DNA from: Burkholderia sp. D-99
GTDB taxonomy: Bacteria > Pseudomonadota > Gammaproteobacteria > Burkholderiales > Burkholderiaceae
Assembly: GCF_011605345.1 (NCBI RefSeq)
Contig: NZ_JAAOXM010000015.1
Location: forward strand, 62,001 to 126,000
Direction of reading: 5' to 3'
Length of the DNA: 64,000 nucleotides
Shown: positions 50,302 through 60,013 of the stretch, one piece after another
How positions within the stretch are numbered: the stretch's first letter is position 1
Layout of the letters: each line of letters starts with the position of its first letter
Position numbers and translations under genes: made by a program
Notes under the pieces: model-generated
The model's input: only the letters and a program-made list of their open reading frames with translations
Told to the model about the DNA's origin: nothing
The model's database searches: none

Positions 50302-51813
50302 TCAGGCCGCCTCGACCGCGCTCGTCTGCGGCAGCGCGAGGCTCAGCACCGCGTGTTCGTTCGCCTGCTCGCGCGGCAGCTCGCCGGCGATCCGGCCTTC
50401 ACGCATCACGACGATGCGGTCGGACACGCCGAGCACTTCCGGCAGCTCCGACGACACCATCACGATCGCGCAGCCGCGCTCCGCGAGCCGGTAGATCACG
50501 TCGTAGATCTCGTGCTTCGCGCCGACGTCGATCCCGCGCGTCGGTTCGTCGAGAATCACGACCTTCAGGTCGGGCTCCGCCAGCCAGCGCGACAGGATCG
50601 CCTTCTGCTGGTTGCCGCCCGACAGGAAGCGGATCTTCTGGCGCCGGTTCGGCGTCTTGATCTTCAGCCGCTGGATGAAGCGGTCGGCCGTTTCGCTTTC
50701 GGCCTTGCGGTTGATGAACAGCCCCGCGCGCAGCGAATGGCGGCGGCAGCTGATGTTGATGTTCTCCGCGACCGACGCGATCGCGATGATCCCTTCTTCC
50801 TTGCGATCCTCCGGGCACAGCACGATGCCGTGGCGGATCGCGTCGCCGGTGCGCTTCACGTCGATGCGCGCGCCGTCGAGCGTCAGTACGCCCGCGCGCC
50901 GGCGGTCGGCGCCGTACACGAGCCGCATCAGCTCGCTGCGGCCCGCGCCGACCAGCCCGAAGAAGCCGACGATCTCGCCCGCGCGCACCGAGAAGCTCGC
51001 CGGCTCGCGCAGGGCATGGCCGTCGACGCCTTCGGCGGAGAACCGCACGTCGCCGAGCGCACGCGGCGCGTAATGGTAGATGTCCGAAATCTCGCGCCCG
51101 ACCATCTCGGCGACGAGCCGTTCGCGCGGCACGTCGGCGAGCGATTCGTGCGATGCGATCTTGCGCCCGTCGCGGAAGATCGTGCACGCATTGCAGAGCC
51201 GGTAGATCTCGTCCATCCGGTGCGAGATGTAGATCAGCGCGCGGCCTTGCGCGCGCAGGTCGTCGACGAGCTTGAACAGCACCTCGGTCTCGCGATGCGA
51301 CAGCGAGCTCGTCGGTTCGTCGAGCGCGATCACGCGCGCATTGCGCATCAGCGCCTTGCAGATCTCGACCATCTGCCGCTGCGCGATCGACAGCCGCCCG
51401 AGCTTCGCGTCGGGATCGAGGTCGACGCCCATCGCGGCGAGCCGCTCGCGCACGTGGCGCTTCGCCTCGCGTTTCCTCACCCAGCCGAACGCGTTCGGCA
51501 GGCGGCCGAGCAGCAGGTTTTCCGCGACCGTCAAGTCGGGCACGTACTGCAGCTCCTGGTGAATCACCGCGATGCCGGCCGCGATCGACGCCGCAGCACT
51601 CGCGAACTGCACGGGCCGGCCGTCGACCAGCACGCTGCCCGCATCGGGCTGGTATTCGCCGCCGAGAATCTTCAGCAGCGTCGACTTGCCCGCGCCGTTC
51701 TCGCCCATCAGGCCATGCACCTCGCCCGCATGCACGTCGAACGAGATGCCGTCGAGTGCGCGCACGCCGGGAAAGACCTTGCCGATATTGTCAAAACGCA
51801 GTGCCGCTGACAC
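50302..51813 (-). CDS. araG: Sugar ABC transporter ATPase AraG
   Basis: 503 residues from the GTG at 51813, preceded by GGAGAGG. Two ABC domains: the first with Walker [10 protein letters not shown], signature LSIAQRQM and DEPTSSLS; the second with a degenerate Walker [10 protein letters not shown], signature LSGGNQQK and DEPTRGID. This double architecture is typical of AraG/RbsA. Confidence 0.93.
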   Translation of the reverse strand: MSAALRFDNIGKVFPGVRALDGISFDVHAGEVHGLMGENGAGKSTLLKILGGEYQPDAGSVLVDGRPVQFASAAASIAAGIAVIHQELQYVPDLTVAENLLLGRLPNAFGWVRKREAKRHVRERLAAMGVDLDPDAKLGRLSIAQRQMVEICKALMRNARVIALDEPTSSLSHRETEVLFKLVDDLRAQGRALIYISHRMDEIYRLCNACTIFRDGRKIASHESLADVPRERLVAEMVGREISDIYHYAPRALGDVRFSAEGVDGHALREPASFSVRAGEIVGFFGLVGAGRSELMRLVYGADRRRAGVLTLDGARIDVKRTGDAIRHGIVLCPEDRKEEGIIAIASVAENINISCRRHSLRAGLFINRKAESETADRFIQRLKIKTPNRRQKIRFLSGGNQQKAILSRWLAEPDLKVVILDEPTRGIDVGAKHEIYDVIYRLAERGCAIVMVSSELPEVLGVSDRIVVMREGRIAGELPREQANEHAVLSLALPQTSAVEAA

Positions 51814-51881
51814 GTCGCCTCTCCACTTCCGGAATCGATCGACCGCCGGCCGCCGCATCGCCGCGGCAGCCGGCGGGCCGC

Positions 51882-52877
51882 TTACTTCGACGCGAGGCCC
51901 ATCTCGTCGCGCACCTTCGACACGTTGTCGCGCGTCGCGAGCATGCCCGTCGTCAGCGTCAGCGCCGGCGGTGCCTTGCCCTGCGTGATCCACGCGTACA
52001 TCAGGTCCGAGGTTTCCTCGCCGTGGCGCTTCGGGCTGATGATCACGGTGCCGTAGAAGCCTGTCGGCTGCGGCTTCTTGAACTCGTTGAGCGCCGAATC
52101 GGAGCCGCCGATGCCGATGCCGATCATGTTGTCCGCCTTGAAGCCACGCCCTTCGGCCGCGCGCACCGCGCCGAGCACGGCTTCGTCGTTCAGGCCGTAG
52201 GCGACCCAGTGCTTGAACTGCGGGTTCTTCGTGAGCGCGATGTTCGCCGCGTTGAATGCGTTTTCCGTGTCGGTCTTCGCCTGCGGCGCCGCGATCACGT
52301 TCGCCTTCGGGAAGCCGGCGGCCACCAGCGCGTCGGTCGCGCCGCTCGTGCGGTCATGCGCGGTCGGCAGCTGCTCGTAGGTGATGTCGATCGCGCCGAC
52401 ATCCTTCATGTCCCAGCCGCGCTTCTTGATCTCGGCCGCGATGCCGTCGCCGACCTGCTTGCCGATGTTGTACGCGGAGATCCCCATGTGCGGCACCGAC
52501 TCGATCGGCTTGCCGGCGCCGTCGACGAGGCGATCGTCGACCGTCATCATCTTCAGGTTGTGCGACTTCGCCTTCGCGACGATGCCCGGCCCGAGTTTCA
52601 CGTCGGGCGTGCAGATGATGAAGCCCTGCGCCTTCTGCGCGGACAGGTTGTCGATCGCGCTCATCACCTTTTCACCGGACGGGGCGCCGATCTTCACGAG
52701 CGTGAAGCCTTTTTCTTTCGCCGCCATCTCGGCGAACTTCCACTCGTCCTGGAACCACGGCTCTTCCGGCTGCTTCACCAGGAAGCCGATCTTGACCGGG
52801 TCGGCCGCGTGCACGACCGGGCTCCCGATCACCACCGCGGCCGCGGCCGCCAGCGTTACGAACGTTCTGCGTTTCAT
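51882..52877 (-). CDS. araF: Arabinose/galactose-type sugar-binding protein AraF
   Basis: 331 residues. Signal peptide ends at VVHA before [18 protein letters not shown], the typical AraF start. Periplasmic receptor of the AraFGH system. AraF-type proteins bind L-arabinose, D-galactose and D-fucose; the dgo genes in the operon suggest galactose or an analogous sugar. Confidence 0.9.
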   Translation of the reverse strand: MKRRTFVTLAAAAAVVIGSPVVHAADPVKIGFLVKQPEEPWFQDEWKFAEMAAKEKGFTLVKIGAPSGEKVMSAIDNLSAQKAQGFIICTPDVKLGPGIVAKAKSHNLKMMTVDDRLVDGAGKPIESVPHMGISAYNIGKQVGDGIAAEIKKRGWDMKDVGAIDITYEQLPTAHDRTSGATDALVAAGFPKANVIAAPQAKTDTENAFNAANIALTKNPQFKHWVAYGLNDEAVLGAVRAAEGRGFKADNMIGIGIGGSDSALNEFKKPQPTGFYGTVIISPKRHGEETSDLMYAWITQGKAPPALTLTTGMLATRDNVSKVRDEMGLASK

Positions 52878-52979
52878 CTCCAGTGTCTCCTTGTCTTCAT
52901 CGAACAGGATGCAGCCGCTTGTTGGTTTCGACGCAGCGTGCGCGCGGCCGTCGCACGTGCGGTCTTTCGAATCGTTGCG

Positions 52980-53762
52980 TCAGTCGTGGTACAGCGCCGC
53001 ACGCCCGCCGTCGACGGTGATGCACGCGGCATTGATGAACGGCGCCTCGTCGGACGCCAGGAACACGGCCGTCATCGCGACCTCCTCCGGCCGGCCGATC
53101 CGCTTCATCGGCTGCAACGCGAGCGTCTCGGCGCGCGCGGCAGCCGGATCGGGCTGCGCGTCCCACCAGTCGCGCGTGAGCTGCGTCTCGATGTAGCCCG
53201 GCGCGATCGCGTTCACGCGCACGTTGCGCGCCGCATATTCGATGCCGAGGGCGCGCGTGAGACCGAGCACGCCGTGCTTCGCGACCGGGTACGGAAAGCA
53301 GCCCGGGATGATCCTGAATGCATGCGTCGACGCGATGTTCACGATGCTGCCGCGACCGCGCTCGACCATCCCTTCCAGCGCCGCGCGGCACCCGTGCCAC
53401 ACGCCGTCGAGGTCGACCGCGAAGCAGCGGCGCCAGTCGTCGTCGGTCATCGTCAGCGGATCGGCGAACACGTTGATGCCTGCGTTGTTCACGAGCACGT
53501 CGAGCGGGCCGAATGCCGCCTCGGTCCGCGCCAGTGCATCGCGCACCGCATCCTGGCGCGCAACATCCGCCTGCAGCGGCAATACGCGCGCGCCGGTGAT
53601 CTCGTGCGCAATCCCGGCGGCCGTGCGCTGCGCCTGCGGGAAGTCGAGATCGACGAGCGCGACGGCCGCGCCCTCGCGAACAAATGCGCGGGCGATCGCG
53701 GCGCCGATGCCCCGGCCCGCGCCCGTCACCATCGCGACCTTGTCCGCGAGGCGGCCCATCAT
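52980..53762 (-). CDS. SDR oxidoreductase in sugar operon
   Basis: 260 residues from the ATG at 53762, overlapping the dgoA stop by 4 nt (ATGA). Short-chain dehydrogenase with GAGRGIGAA, NNAG, Ser in NIASTHAF and YPVAKHG. A sugar or sugar-acid substrate is inferred from context; L-fucose, L-arabinose and galactose dehydrogenases of this family are alternatives. Its tight coupling with dgoA suggests a pathway role different from the second SDR. Confidence 0.8.
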   Translation of the reverse strand: MMGRLADKVAMVTGAGRGIGAAIARAFVREGAAVALVDLDFPQAQRTAAGIAHEITGARVLPLQADVARQDAVRDALARTEAAFGPLDVLVNNAGINVFADPLTMTDDDWRRCFAVDLDGVWHGCRAALEGMVERGRGSIVNIASTHAFRIIPGCFPYPVAKHGVLGLTRALGIEYAARNVRVNAIAPGYIETQLTRDWWDAQPDPAAARAETLALQPMKRIGRPEEVAMTAVFLASDEAPFINAACITVDGGRAALYHD

Positions 53763-54436
53763 GCGGCTCCGCCGCGCGCCGCGCGCAAGCCGGCCTGGAA
53801 CGCGCGGGCGTTCGCCGCGGTCGCATCGGCCGGCTGGCCGGGCCGGTACAGCGCCGAGCCGAGCCCGAAGCCGTTCGCGCCGGCGGTGAGGAACGGCTGC
53901 ATGTTGTCGGGCGAAATGCCGCCGACCGGAATCAGCGGCACCGCACGGTCGATCACCGCGCGCCACGCCTTTACGACGACCACGCCCAGTTGCTCGGCCG
54001 GGAACATCTTCAGCACGTCCGCGCCGTTCGCGAGCGCCGCGAACGCTTCGGTCGGCGTCGCGACGCCCGGTGCGCTCGCGAGGCCGCGCTCGCGTGCGCG
54101 CCGGATCACGGCCGCGTCGCTGTGCGGCATCACGATCAGTGAGCCGCCCGCGTCCTGCACGCGATCGACATACTCGGCGCGCAGCACGGTGCCCGCGCCG
54201 ACGATCGCGTCGTCCGGCAGCGCGCGCCGCAGCGCCGCGATGCTGCCGAACGGATCCGGCGAATTGAGCGGCACCTCGACGATCCGGAAGCCGGCTTCGT
54301 AAAGCGCATGGCCGTGGTCGGCCGCTTCGGCGGGTGTGATCCCGCGCATGATCGCGATCAGCGGGCACGCGTCGAACGCGCGCATCAGCGCGGCGTGGGG
54401 CACGTATGGCGCGGGCAATGTCAGGTCGGACGGCAT
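53759..54436 (-). CDS. dgoA: 2-Dehydro-3-deoxy-6-phosphogalactonate aldolase
   Basis: Cleaves KDPGal to pyruvate and glyceraldehyde-3-phosphate. 225 residues from the ATG at 54436 with AGAGGAA in front. Same family as Eda; Schiff-base lysine K143 in DVLKMFPAEQLG and E54 in IVEVPLNSP. The latter segment is typical of the galactonate branch (Eda has EITLRT). It lies 22 bp after dgoK. Confidence 0.92.
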   Translation of the reverse strand: MPSDLTLPAPYVPHAALMRAFDACPLIAIMRGITPAEAADHGHALYEAGFRIVEVPLNSPDPFGSIAALRRALPDDAIVGAGTVLRAEYVDRVQDAGGSLIVMPHSDAAVIRRARERGLASAPGVATPTEAFAALANGADVLKMFPAEQLGVVVVKAWRAVIDRAVPLIPVGGISPDNMQPFLTAGANGFGLGSALYRPGQPADATAANARAFQAGLRAARGGAA

Positions 54437-54458
54437 CGAAGATTCCTCTGCAAACAGT

Positions 54459-55484
54459 TCATTGGTCGGCGCAGGCGGGCTCGCCATCCGCGCGCACGAG
54501 CCCGGCGCGCGATGCGATCCGCCACAGGCCGCGCTCGGTCGCATGCGCGACGATTCGTGCGTTCGGGTGGCCGAATTCCTGGAGCGCGTCGGCGTAGCGC
54601 GCACACAGGCCGTCGTCGCCGATCAGCAGCAGCGGCTGGTCCGCGAGCGCGATGCCGCGCTCCGCGAGCATCGCGTCGAGCGCGTTGAGCTCGTGTCCGA
54701 TCAGCAGGCCGGACAGGTAGTCGCCCTGCGCATCGGGCGCGAGCCGGTCGGTCAGGCCGAGCGTGCGCGTGCTGAAGATCGTCGCGAGCAGCCCCGTGTG
54801 CTGCGCGCCGCGCGCGACCGATACGCCGCGCACGAACGCCGCGCGATCGGGCGACGCGCCGGCGCGCATCGTGCGGCCGAGGATCGTGTGGTCGCGCAGC
54901 ACCGCGAACAGCTCGCCGGTCATGAAGGTCTGGAAGCGCTCGATCAGCCCGTCCCTCACCCACGCCCATTTCGCATGCGTGCCCGGCAAGCCGATCAGTA
55001 CCCCTGAACGATCGGTGCCAAGCATGGGATCGCTCGCGAGTGCACCGACTATCTGCGTTTCTTCACCGCGCATCACGTCGGGCAATTCGCCCGTGGCGAT
55101 GACGCCCGGCACGATCGAGATCGTCGCACCACGCGAGGTCGTCACCGTGATGAGGCCCGCGACGAGCGCGTCGGCGCCGGCCGGCACCGCGACGTACGGC
55201 GCCTCGCGCCAGCCCTGCGCGCTGCCGACCATCCCGGCGGCGAGCACCGGCAGGCCGGGCGTGCGGTCGAGCCAGTCGCCGCAGGCTTCCTCGAACACCG
55301 CGTCGAACGCACGCGCGCCGCCGCCCGGCACATGCATGACGCCCGCCGGGCGACTGCGCGTGTCGATGAGCGCGCCGTGCGCGTCGTACAGATAGGCGCG
55401 CAGCGACGTCGTGCCCCAGTCGAGCGCGATCAGCGACGGGGTGGAGGAGCTGGCATCCGGAACGGGCCGGGTCGAAATCGTCAT
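54459..55484 (-). CDS. dgoK: 2-Dehydro-3-deoxygalactonokinase
   Basis: Phosphorylates KDGal for the aldolase. 341 residues. N-terminal ALDWGTTSLRAYLYD is the phosphate-binding start of the DgoK/ASKHA fold; LIGLPGTHAKWAWV is the family's substrate segment. It overlaps the iclR stop by 4 nt. Confidence 0.93.
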   Translation of the reverse strand: MTISTRPVPDASSSTPSLIALDWGTTSLRAYLYDAHGALIDTRSRPAGVMHVPGGGARAFDAVFEEACGDWLDRTPGLPVLAAGMVGSAQGWREAPYVAVPAGADALVAGLITVTTSRGATISIVPGVIATGELPDVMRGEETQIVGALASDPMLGTDRSGVLIGLPGTHAKWAWVRDGLIERFQTFMTGELFAVLRDHTILGRTMRAGASPDRAAFVRGVSVARGAQHTGLLATIFSTRTLGLTDRLAPDAQGDYLSGLLIGHELNALDAMLAERGIALADQPLLLIGDDGLCARYADALQEFGHPNARIVAHATERGLWRIASRAGLVRADGEPACADQ

Positions 55485-56380
55485 CGTTTGATCCTGCGGG
55501 TACCCTGCGGCGGGCTCCAGCCCAGTTCCGCGGAAATGGCTCGCGCTTCGCGCTGCACGAGCGGAATCAGTTCGTCCATCCGGTCGTGCGGCATGTACGG
55601 AATCGTGCTCGCCACCGACACCGCCGCGACGACCGCGCCCGATGCGTCACGGATCGGCGCGGCCACGCAGCGGATCGACGCCTCGTTCTCCTCGAGGTCG
55701 AACGTATAGCCGCCGGCCGCGTAATGGGCCATGCGCTGCAGGAACGCGCTCGTCTCGGGCCGGTTGTCGGGCTTGAAATTGACGCCGGCCAGCGCGCGCC
55801 GGGCGGCCTCGAACAGCGAGCGCCACAGGTCGGGATCGAGGTCGAGCATCATCGCCTTGCCGATGCCGGTCGACGCGAGCGGCATCCGGTGGCCGACACG
55901 CGAGCGCATCTCGAGGCCGCGCGTACCGGGAATCTTGTCGATGTACAGCACGTCGTCGCCGTCGCGCACGCCGAGGTGGATCGTGTCGAGCGTCGCTTCC
56001 GCGAGCGCTTCGAGGTGCGGGCGCGCCACCGCGGTGAGCGGCATCTGCTCGAGCGCGATCGTGCCGAGTTCGATCAGTTTCGGGCCGAGCAGGTAGCCGC
56101 CCTGCACCTGGCGCAGGTAGCGCGCCTGCACGAGGCTGCTGACGAGGCGGTGCGTCGTGCTGCGCGTCGTGCCGAGCGCGGCGCCGATCGCGCGCATGTC
56201 GCGCGCGCCGTTCGCGATCGCCTCGAGGATCGCGAGACCGCGCAGCAGCGTCTGCGTACCGGCCTGCTGGGCCGCGAGATCGAGCGGCGTGCTGGTCGCG
56301 CCGATGCTGTCGGTCAGCGACGCATCGTCCGGCGTCGCGCGCCGGACGTCGAGGGCTAGGGATTCGGGCATCTTGGTCAT
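55481..56380 (-). CDS. IclR-family regulator of the dgo/ara operon
   Basis: 299 residues. Winged helix at about 45-105 (IGAALGTTRSTTHRLVSSLV) and an IclR effector domain (ATLDTIHLGVRDGDDVLYID, ASTGIGKAMM). First gene of the operon, so it probably controls its own transcript as repressor of sugar-acid catabolism. The N-terminal ~35 residues before the domain are not conserved in general. Confidence 0.88.
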   Translation of the reverse strand: MTKMPESLALDVRRATPDDASLTDSIGATSTPLDLAAQQAGTQTLLRGLAILEAIANGARDMRAIGAALGTTRSTTHRLVSSLVQARYLRQVQGGYLLGPKLIELGTIALEQMPLTAVARPHLEALAEATLDTIHLGVRDGDDVLYIDKIPGTRGLEMRSRVGHRMPLASTGIGKAMMLDLDPDLWRSLFEAARRALAGVNFKPDNRPETSAFLQRMAHYAAGGYTFDLEENEASIRCVAAPIRDASGAVVAAVSVASTIPYMPHDRMDELIPLVQREARAISAELGWSPPQGTRRIKR

Positions 56381-56561
56381 GGGGCGGGCTTCTTCAACGG
56401 AACCGGTGAAGCCGTTCGCACGACACCGGAACTGGGTCTGGCATCGCGGCGAGGCGGCGGTCGATGCACCGAATAAAGCGCCCGGCGAACTTCATGGAAG
56501 GTGTCTCCGTGTGCGTCGGGCGCCGCGCGATGCGTGGGTCCGAAGCTGTCGATGTGCTTCG

Positions 56562-56590
56562 GATTGTAGGAGCGCACGCACTCGTCTCCA
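56562..56590 (-). promoter_or_regulatory. Sigma-70 promoter of the dgo/ara operon
   Basis: On the minus strand TTGGAG (56590-56585), a 17-bp spacer and TACAAT (56567-56562) form a good promoter, about 180 bp upstream of the iclR start. GGAG and CTCC at the spacer edges form a dyad that could be the IclR operator. The gap 56381-56728 otherwise shows only a long leader. Confidence 0.6.
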
Positions 56591-56671
56591 ATATTTGAAT
56601 GCGTTGCCCAGATAATGAGAATTCAGGCAAAATCGGCCGCCAGCACAACGAAACGGGCGCGCCATGCGCAA

Positions 56672-56707
56672 GGGGGCGGAACCCGCCGCTCAGCAGGTTC
56701 CGCCCCC
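56672..56707. terminator. Terminator of the EF-hand gene
   Basis: Perfect 12-bp arms GGGGGCGGAACC (56672-56683) and GGTTCCGCCCCC (56696-56707). It lies 21 bp after the stop of the minus-strand gene. T residues follow only on the plus strand. Confidence 0.7.
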
Positions 56708-56728
56708 GTTTGTTCATGCGCGCCGCGC

Positions 56729-57130
56729 TTACTGCTGACTGGTGCTTCGCGCCTGCATGTAGCGCTGGACGTCGCCGAACGACACGCGCCCGTTGCCGGT
56801 CGAGTCGATCTGCCGGAAGTTGTTCGCGACGTAGCCGAGACCGGCCGCGCGTGCCTGCGCTTCGGTGATCGAACCCGTGTTCTGCGTATCGGCCGCGCCG
56901 AACTGCCGCGCGAGCTTGCGCACCACCTGCGCGTGCAGCGCGGCGCCTGTGGTCTGCGTGCCGGCGGTCGGCTTGCGTGCGGCCGGCGGCACGTATGGAT
57001 CGCCGAGCTGCGCCTGGCGCGCGCGCGCCGGTGCGACGGCGGCGTCGCTCGCTTGCGCGTATGCGGATACGGATGCTGCGGCGCCGACGCATGCGAGCGC
57101 CGCGGCAACGACGATGAAACGATTCTTCAT
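56729..57130 (-). CDS. Secreted EF-hand protein
   Basis: 133 residues from the ATG at 57130. The signal peptide ends near VSAYAQA. Two EF-hand-like calcium loops occur in the second half: DTQNTGSITEAQ and DSTGNGRVSFGD, each with Asp at position 1 and acidic or amide residues at the usual places. Likely a small periplasmic or exported calcium-binding protein. It lies 82 bp after the carboxypeptidase gene on the same strand. Confidence 0.8.
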   Translation of the reverse strand: MKNRFIVVAAALACVGAAASVSAYAQASDAAVAPARARQAQLGDPYVPPAARKPTAGTQTTGAALHAQVVRKLARQFGAADTQNTGSITEAQARAAGLGYVANNFRQIDSTGNGRVSFGDVQRYMQARSTSQQ

Positions 57131-57212
57131 ATCGGGCTCCAGTCTGGAATGAGGTCGTCGACGGCCGGCGAGGCGGCGCCCAGGGCGCGCGTCGCCGGCC
57201 TCGCTCATGTCG

Positions 57213-58823
57213 TCAATGCGCGACCGCGTTGTAGAAGGTCACGAGGTCGGCTTTCTCCTGCGGACGCGACGTATCGTCGAGATAGACCATGTGCCCGCCC
57301 TGGTAGTCCTTGATCGTCAGGTTCGGTTGCGTCCCGAGCCGCGCGAGATCGAGCTCCGTCTGGTAGAACGGCGTCGCGATGTCGTGATACCCGTTCAGCG
57401 ACAGCACCTTCAGCTGCGGATTGAGCGTCAGCGCCGCGGACAGATCGGGGATCGTGTCCGGCATCGCGAGGCCGTCGTGCGTCCAGTCCCACGTGTTGAT
57501 CGCATTGCTGCTCAGCGAATACGCCGACTGCGCGGTGTACTTCAGCTCGTTCGGCAGGTACTTGCCGATCGTGTCGGTGAACGGCTGCGTGATGTACGTG
57601 CTCGACGGGTCGCCGCCGGATGCAAGCGGGCTCGACACCGGCACGTTCACGCGCGCGTCGTAGCGGCCGATCAGCGTGCCCGGGATCAGCGACAGCTGGT
57701 AGCTGTTGTCGAAGAAGGTCGGGATCACGTTGAAGTTCGCATTCCACAGCGACTGCTTCACGCCGGTCGAATTCACCATCGTCGTGACGAGGGTCGGCGG
57801 CGGCGGCGTGTGGCTCGCGAGGTACGCGTTCACGGCAGGCGCATAGCTGCCGGCCGTCAGCAGGCGCATCTGGTCCGCATACTGTGGCAGGCTCGACGGG
57901 TTCGGGTTGTCGAGCTGGTAGTACGCGCCGACGGTACCATAGGACGGCACGAAACCCGCGCAACTCACCGGGCTGGACCCGTTGTTCGAGTTGCCGATGT
58001 AGTCGCTCGCCATGTCGCAGTTCGTGTTGTAGTTCAGGATCGACGACTGCAGCACGATGCCGTCGAGCTTCACGCCGGCTGTTTCGAGCAGGTTCGCGAG
58101 CACGTCGGTGCGCGGTGTGCCGTACGATTCGCCGAACAGGTATTTCGGCGAAGCACTGCGCTGGTTCACGGCCAGGTAGCGCGTCACGAAATCGCGGAAC
58201 GCGCCGCCGTCCTGATCGACGCCCCAGAACGTCTGGTTCGTGTTCGGTGCGATCGCTTCGGAGAAGCCTGTGCCGATCGCATCGACGAACACGAGGTCGG
58301 TCGTGTCGAGCAGGCTTTCCTGATTGTCGACGAACGGGAACGTCGACGTGTTCGCGTTCGGGTCGCCCGTCTGGATCCGGCGCGGGCCGAACGAGCCGAG
58401 ATGCAGCCACACCGACGCCGAGCCGGGGCCGCCGTTGTACAGGAACGTGACGGGCCGCTTCGCTGCGGGCTGGTTGTCGGCCGTATAGGCGACATAGAAG
58501 AACGATGCTTCGGGCGCGCCGGTCTGCGGATTGCGCGCGACCAGGTGGCCGGCCGTGGCCGTGTAGCGGATCGTCTTGCCGTTCAGCGTGATCTGGTGGT
58601 GCGTGACGGCGGCCTTTTCAACCGCGGCGGATGCGTCGAGCGAGGCGTTCGCGCTCGACGAATAACTGTTCGGATCGTTGTACGCCCTGTCCACCTGACT
58701 GGCGGGATCGGCTGAGCTGTCGGCGCTGCTGGCAGTGGACGATGTCACGTCGTCGTTGCAGGCCGTCAGAATCAGCGAAGAAAACACCACTCCCAACAAC
58801 AGCTTCGCTTTGCTCGCTGGCAT
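57213..58823 (-). CDS. S10 serine carboxypeptidase-like lipoprotein
   Basis: 536 residues from MPASKAKLLLG at 58823, with AAGGAAAG in front. A lipoprotein signal ends at TAC (lipid Cys about residue 18), followed by a Ser/Ala-rich linker. The alpha/beta-hydrolase domain has NGGPGSASVW, the nucleophile in GESYGTPR, and likely Asp and His in LNGYHDIATP and GGHMVYLDD. These are S10 carboxypeptidase signatures, uncommon in bacteria. Probably a surface or periplasmic peptidase. Confidence 0.85.
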   Translation of the reverse strand: MPASKAKLLLGVVFSSLILTACNDDVTSSTASSADSSADPASQVDRAYNDPNSYSSSANASLDASAAVEKAAVTHHQITLNGKTIRYTATAGHLVARNPQTGAPEASFFYVAYTADNQPAAKRPVTFLYNGGPGSASVWLHLGSFGPRRIQTGDPNANTSTFPFVDNQESLLDTTDLVFVDAIGTGFSEAIAPNTNQTFWGVDQDGGAFRDFVTRYLAVNQRSASPKYLFGESYGTPRTDVLANLLETAGVKLDGIVLQSSILNYNTNCDMASDYIGNSNNGSSPVSCAGFVPSYGTVGAYYQLDNPNPSSLPQYADQMRLLTAGSYAPAVNAYLASHTPPPPTLVTTMVNSTGVKQSLWNANFNVIPTFFDNSYQLSLIPGTLIGRYDARVNVPVSSPLASGGDPSSTYITQPFTDTIGKYLPNELKYTAQSAYSLSSNAINTWDWTHDGLAMPDTIPDLSAALTLNPQLKVLSLNGYHDIATPFYQTELDLARLGTQPNLTIKDYQGGHMVYLDDTSRPQEKADLVTFYNAVAH

Positions 58824-59261
58824 CGTTGCTTTCCTTCTCTCGGATGTTTTTTGTATCGAGCAGCCGGATAAGCCGCCCCCCGCCTCGATCGCGGCCGATA
58901 AGCCGAGGCGCTGGCCAATATACGCGAGCCCGTCAGCTTTGAAAAATTTTGAAATATTTGGCCGACGGCCGGTGCGGCGCACACCTTTCAGGAATGCTTC
59001 GATTCGTGAAACGTTGCATTTCACGTGCCTTTCATGATCTTTCGCGTTTACACGGGAATACTAAAAATCCCGGGATTTTCGTGCCATATCAGCTAACAAA
59101 ATCGCGTGATCGCTAGCATTGCTCAGCAAAGCGAAATAGACGAATTCGTCTAATGGATGTGACCCGAAATGCGCGCGACACGAATGCGCTGCAGCGCACA
59201 AACGACTCGCGGGCGGCACACCAGTGGCGATACGGTCAATGCGACGGCGCGCTCGCGCCGG
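58824..59261. other. Long non-coding gap with two palindromes
   Basis: 438 bp without a convincing gene, locally AT-richer (58930-59160). It holds two perfect 16-bp palindromes: AAAATCCCGGGATTTT (59064-59079) and TAGACGAATTCGTCTA (59137-59152). One or both may be regulator sites for the carboxypeptidase gene downstream on the minus strand, or the first may be part of the mtgA terminator. Confidence 0.6.
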
Positions 59262-59999
59262 TCACTCCGATTGCGGCAGCGCGGCCGCACCCATCCGGCG
59301 GGCAATGACCGCCGCGCGCTGCGCCTGGTAGGCCGAGCCGCGGTGCGCGTCGAACCAGCGCGGCTTCGGCAGCATCACCGCGAGCCGCGCCGACTGCCAC
59401 GCGCCGAGCCGGCTCGCGGGAATCCTGTAGTAATAGCGTGCGGCCGCCTCGGCACCGTACACGCCGCGTCCCCACTCGACGGAATTCAGGTAGATCTCGA
59501 AGATCCGCTCCTTGTCGAGCACGGTTTCGAGCATCCACGTGATGATGAGCTCCTGCCCCTTGCGGATGTAGCTCTTCTCGCGCGACAGGAACAGGTTGCG
59601 CGCGAGTTGCTGCGTGATCGTCGAGCCGCCCGCGACGATCTTGCCGCGCGCCTTGTTCTTCTCCCACGCCTGCAGGATCGCGTCGACGTCGTAGCCGTTG
59701 TTGGTTGCGAAGGTCGAGTCTTCCGACGCGATCAGTGCGCGCTTCAGGTTGCGCGAGATCTGGTCGTACGGCACCCACTGGTGCTGGATCTGCGCGGGCG
59801 GCTTGTCGCGCGACAGCCACCACGCATCCGTGCGCATGAACGCGGTCGAGCCCGGGTTCACGAACGACCACAGCGCGATCTGCGCGAGATAGAACAGTTG
59901 CGTCGCGAGCCACGCACCCGCGAACACCGATCCCGCATAGACGATCCAGCGCGTCGGGCTCACCGTCCGCGTGTGCTGCGTGCCGCTCACCGCCGCCAC
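59262..59999 (-). CDS. mtgA: Monofunctional peptidoglycan transglycosylase
   Basis: Polymerises lipid II into glycan strands. 245 residues from the GTG at 59999, with GGAG in front. One N-terminal membrane anchor; the GT51 domain shows [10 protein letters not shown] (catalytic Glu), [15 protein letters not shown] and [15 protein letters not shown]. It lies 14 bp after aroE. Confidence 0.94.
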   Translation of the reverse strand: MAAVSGTQHTRTVSPTRWIVYAGSVFAGAWLATQLFYLAQIALWSFVNPGSTAFMRTDAWWLSRDKPPAQIQHQWVPYDQISRNLKRALIASEDSTFATNNGYDVDAILQAWEKNKARGKIVAGGSTITQQLARNLFLSREKSYIRKGQELIITWMLETVLDKERIFEIYLNSVEWGRGVYGAEAAARYYYRIPASRLGAWQSARLAVMLPKPRWFDAHRGSAYQAQRAAVIARRMGAAALPQSE

Positions 60000-60013
60000 G
60001 TGCCGCGCTCCGT

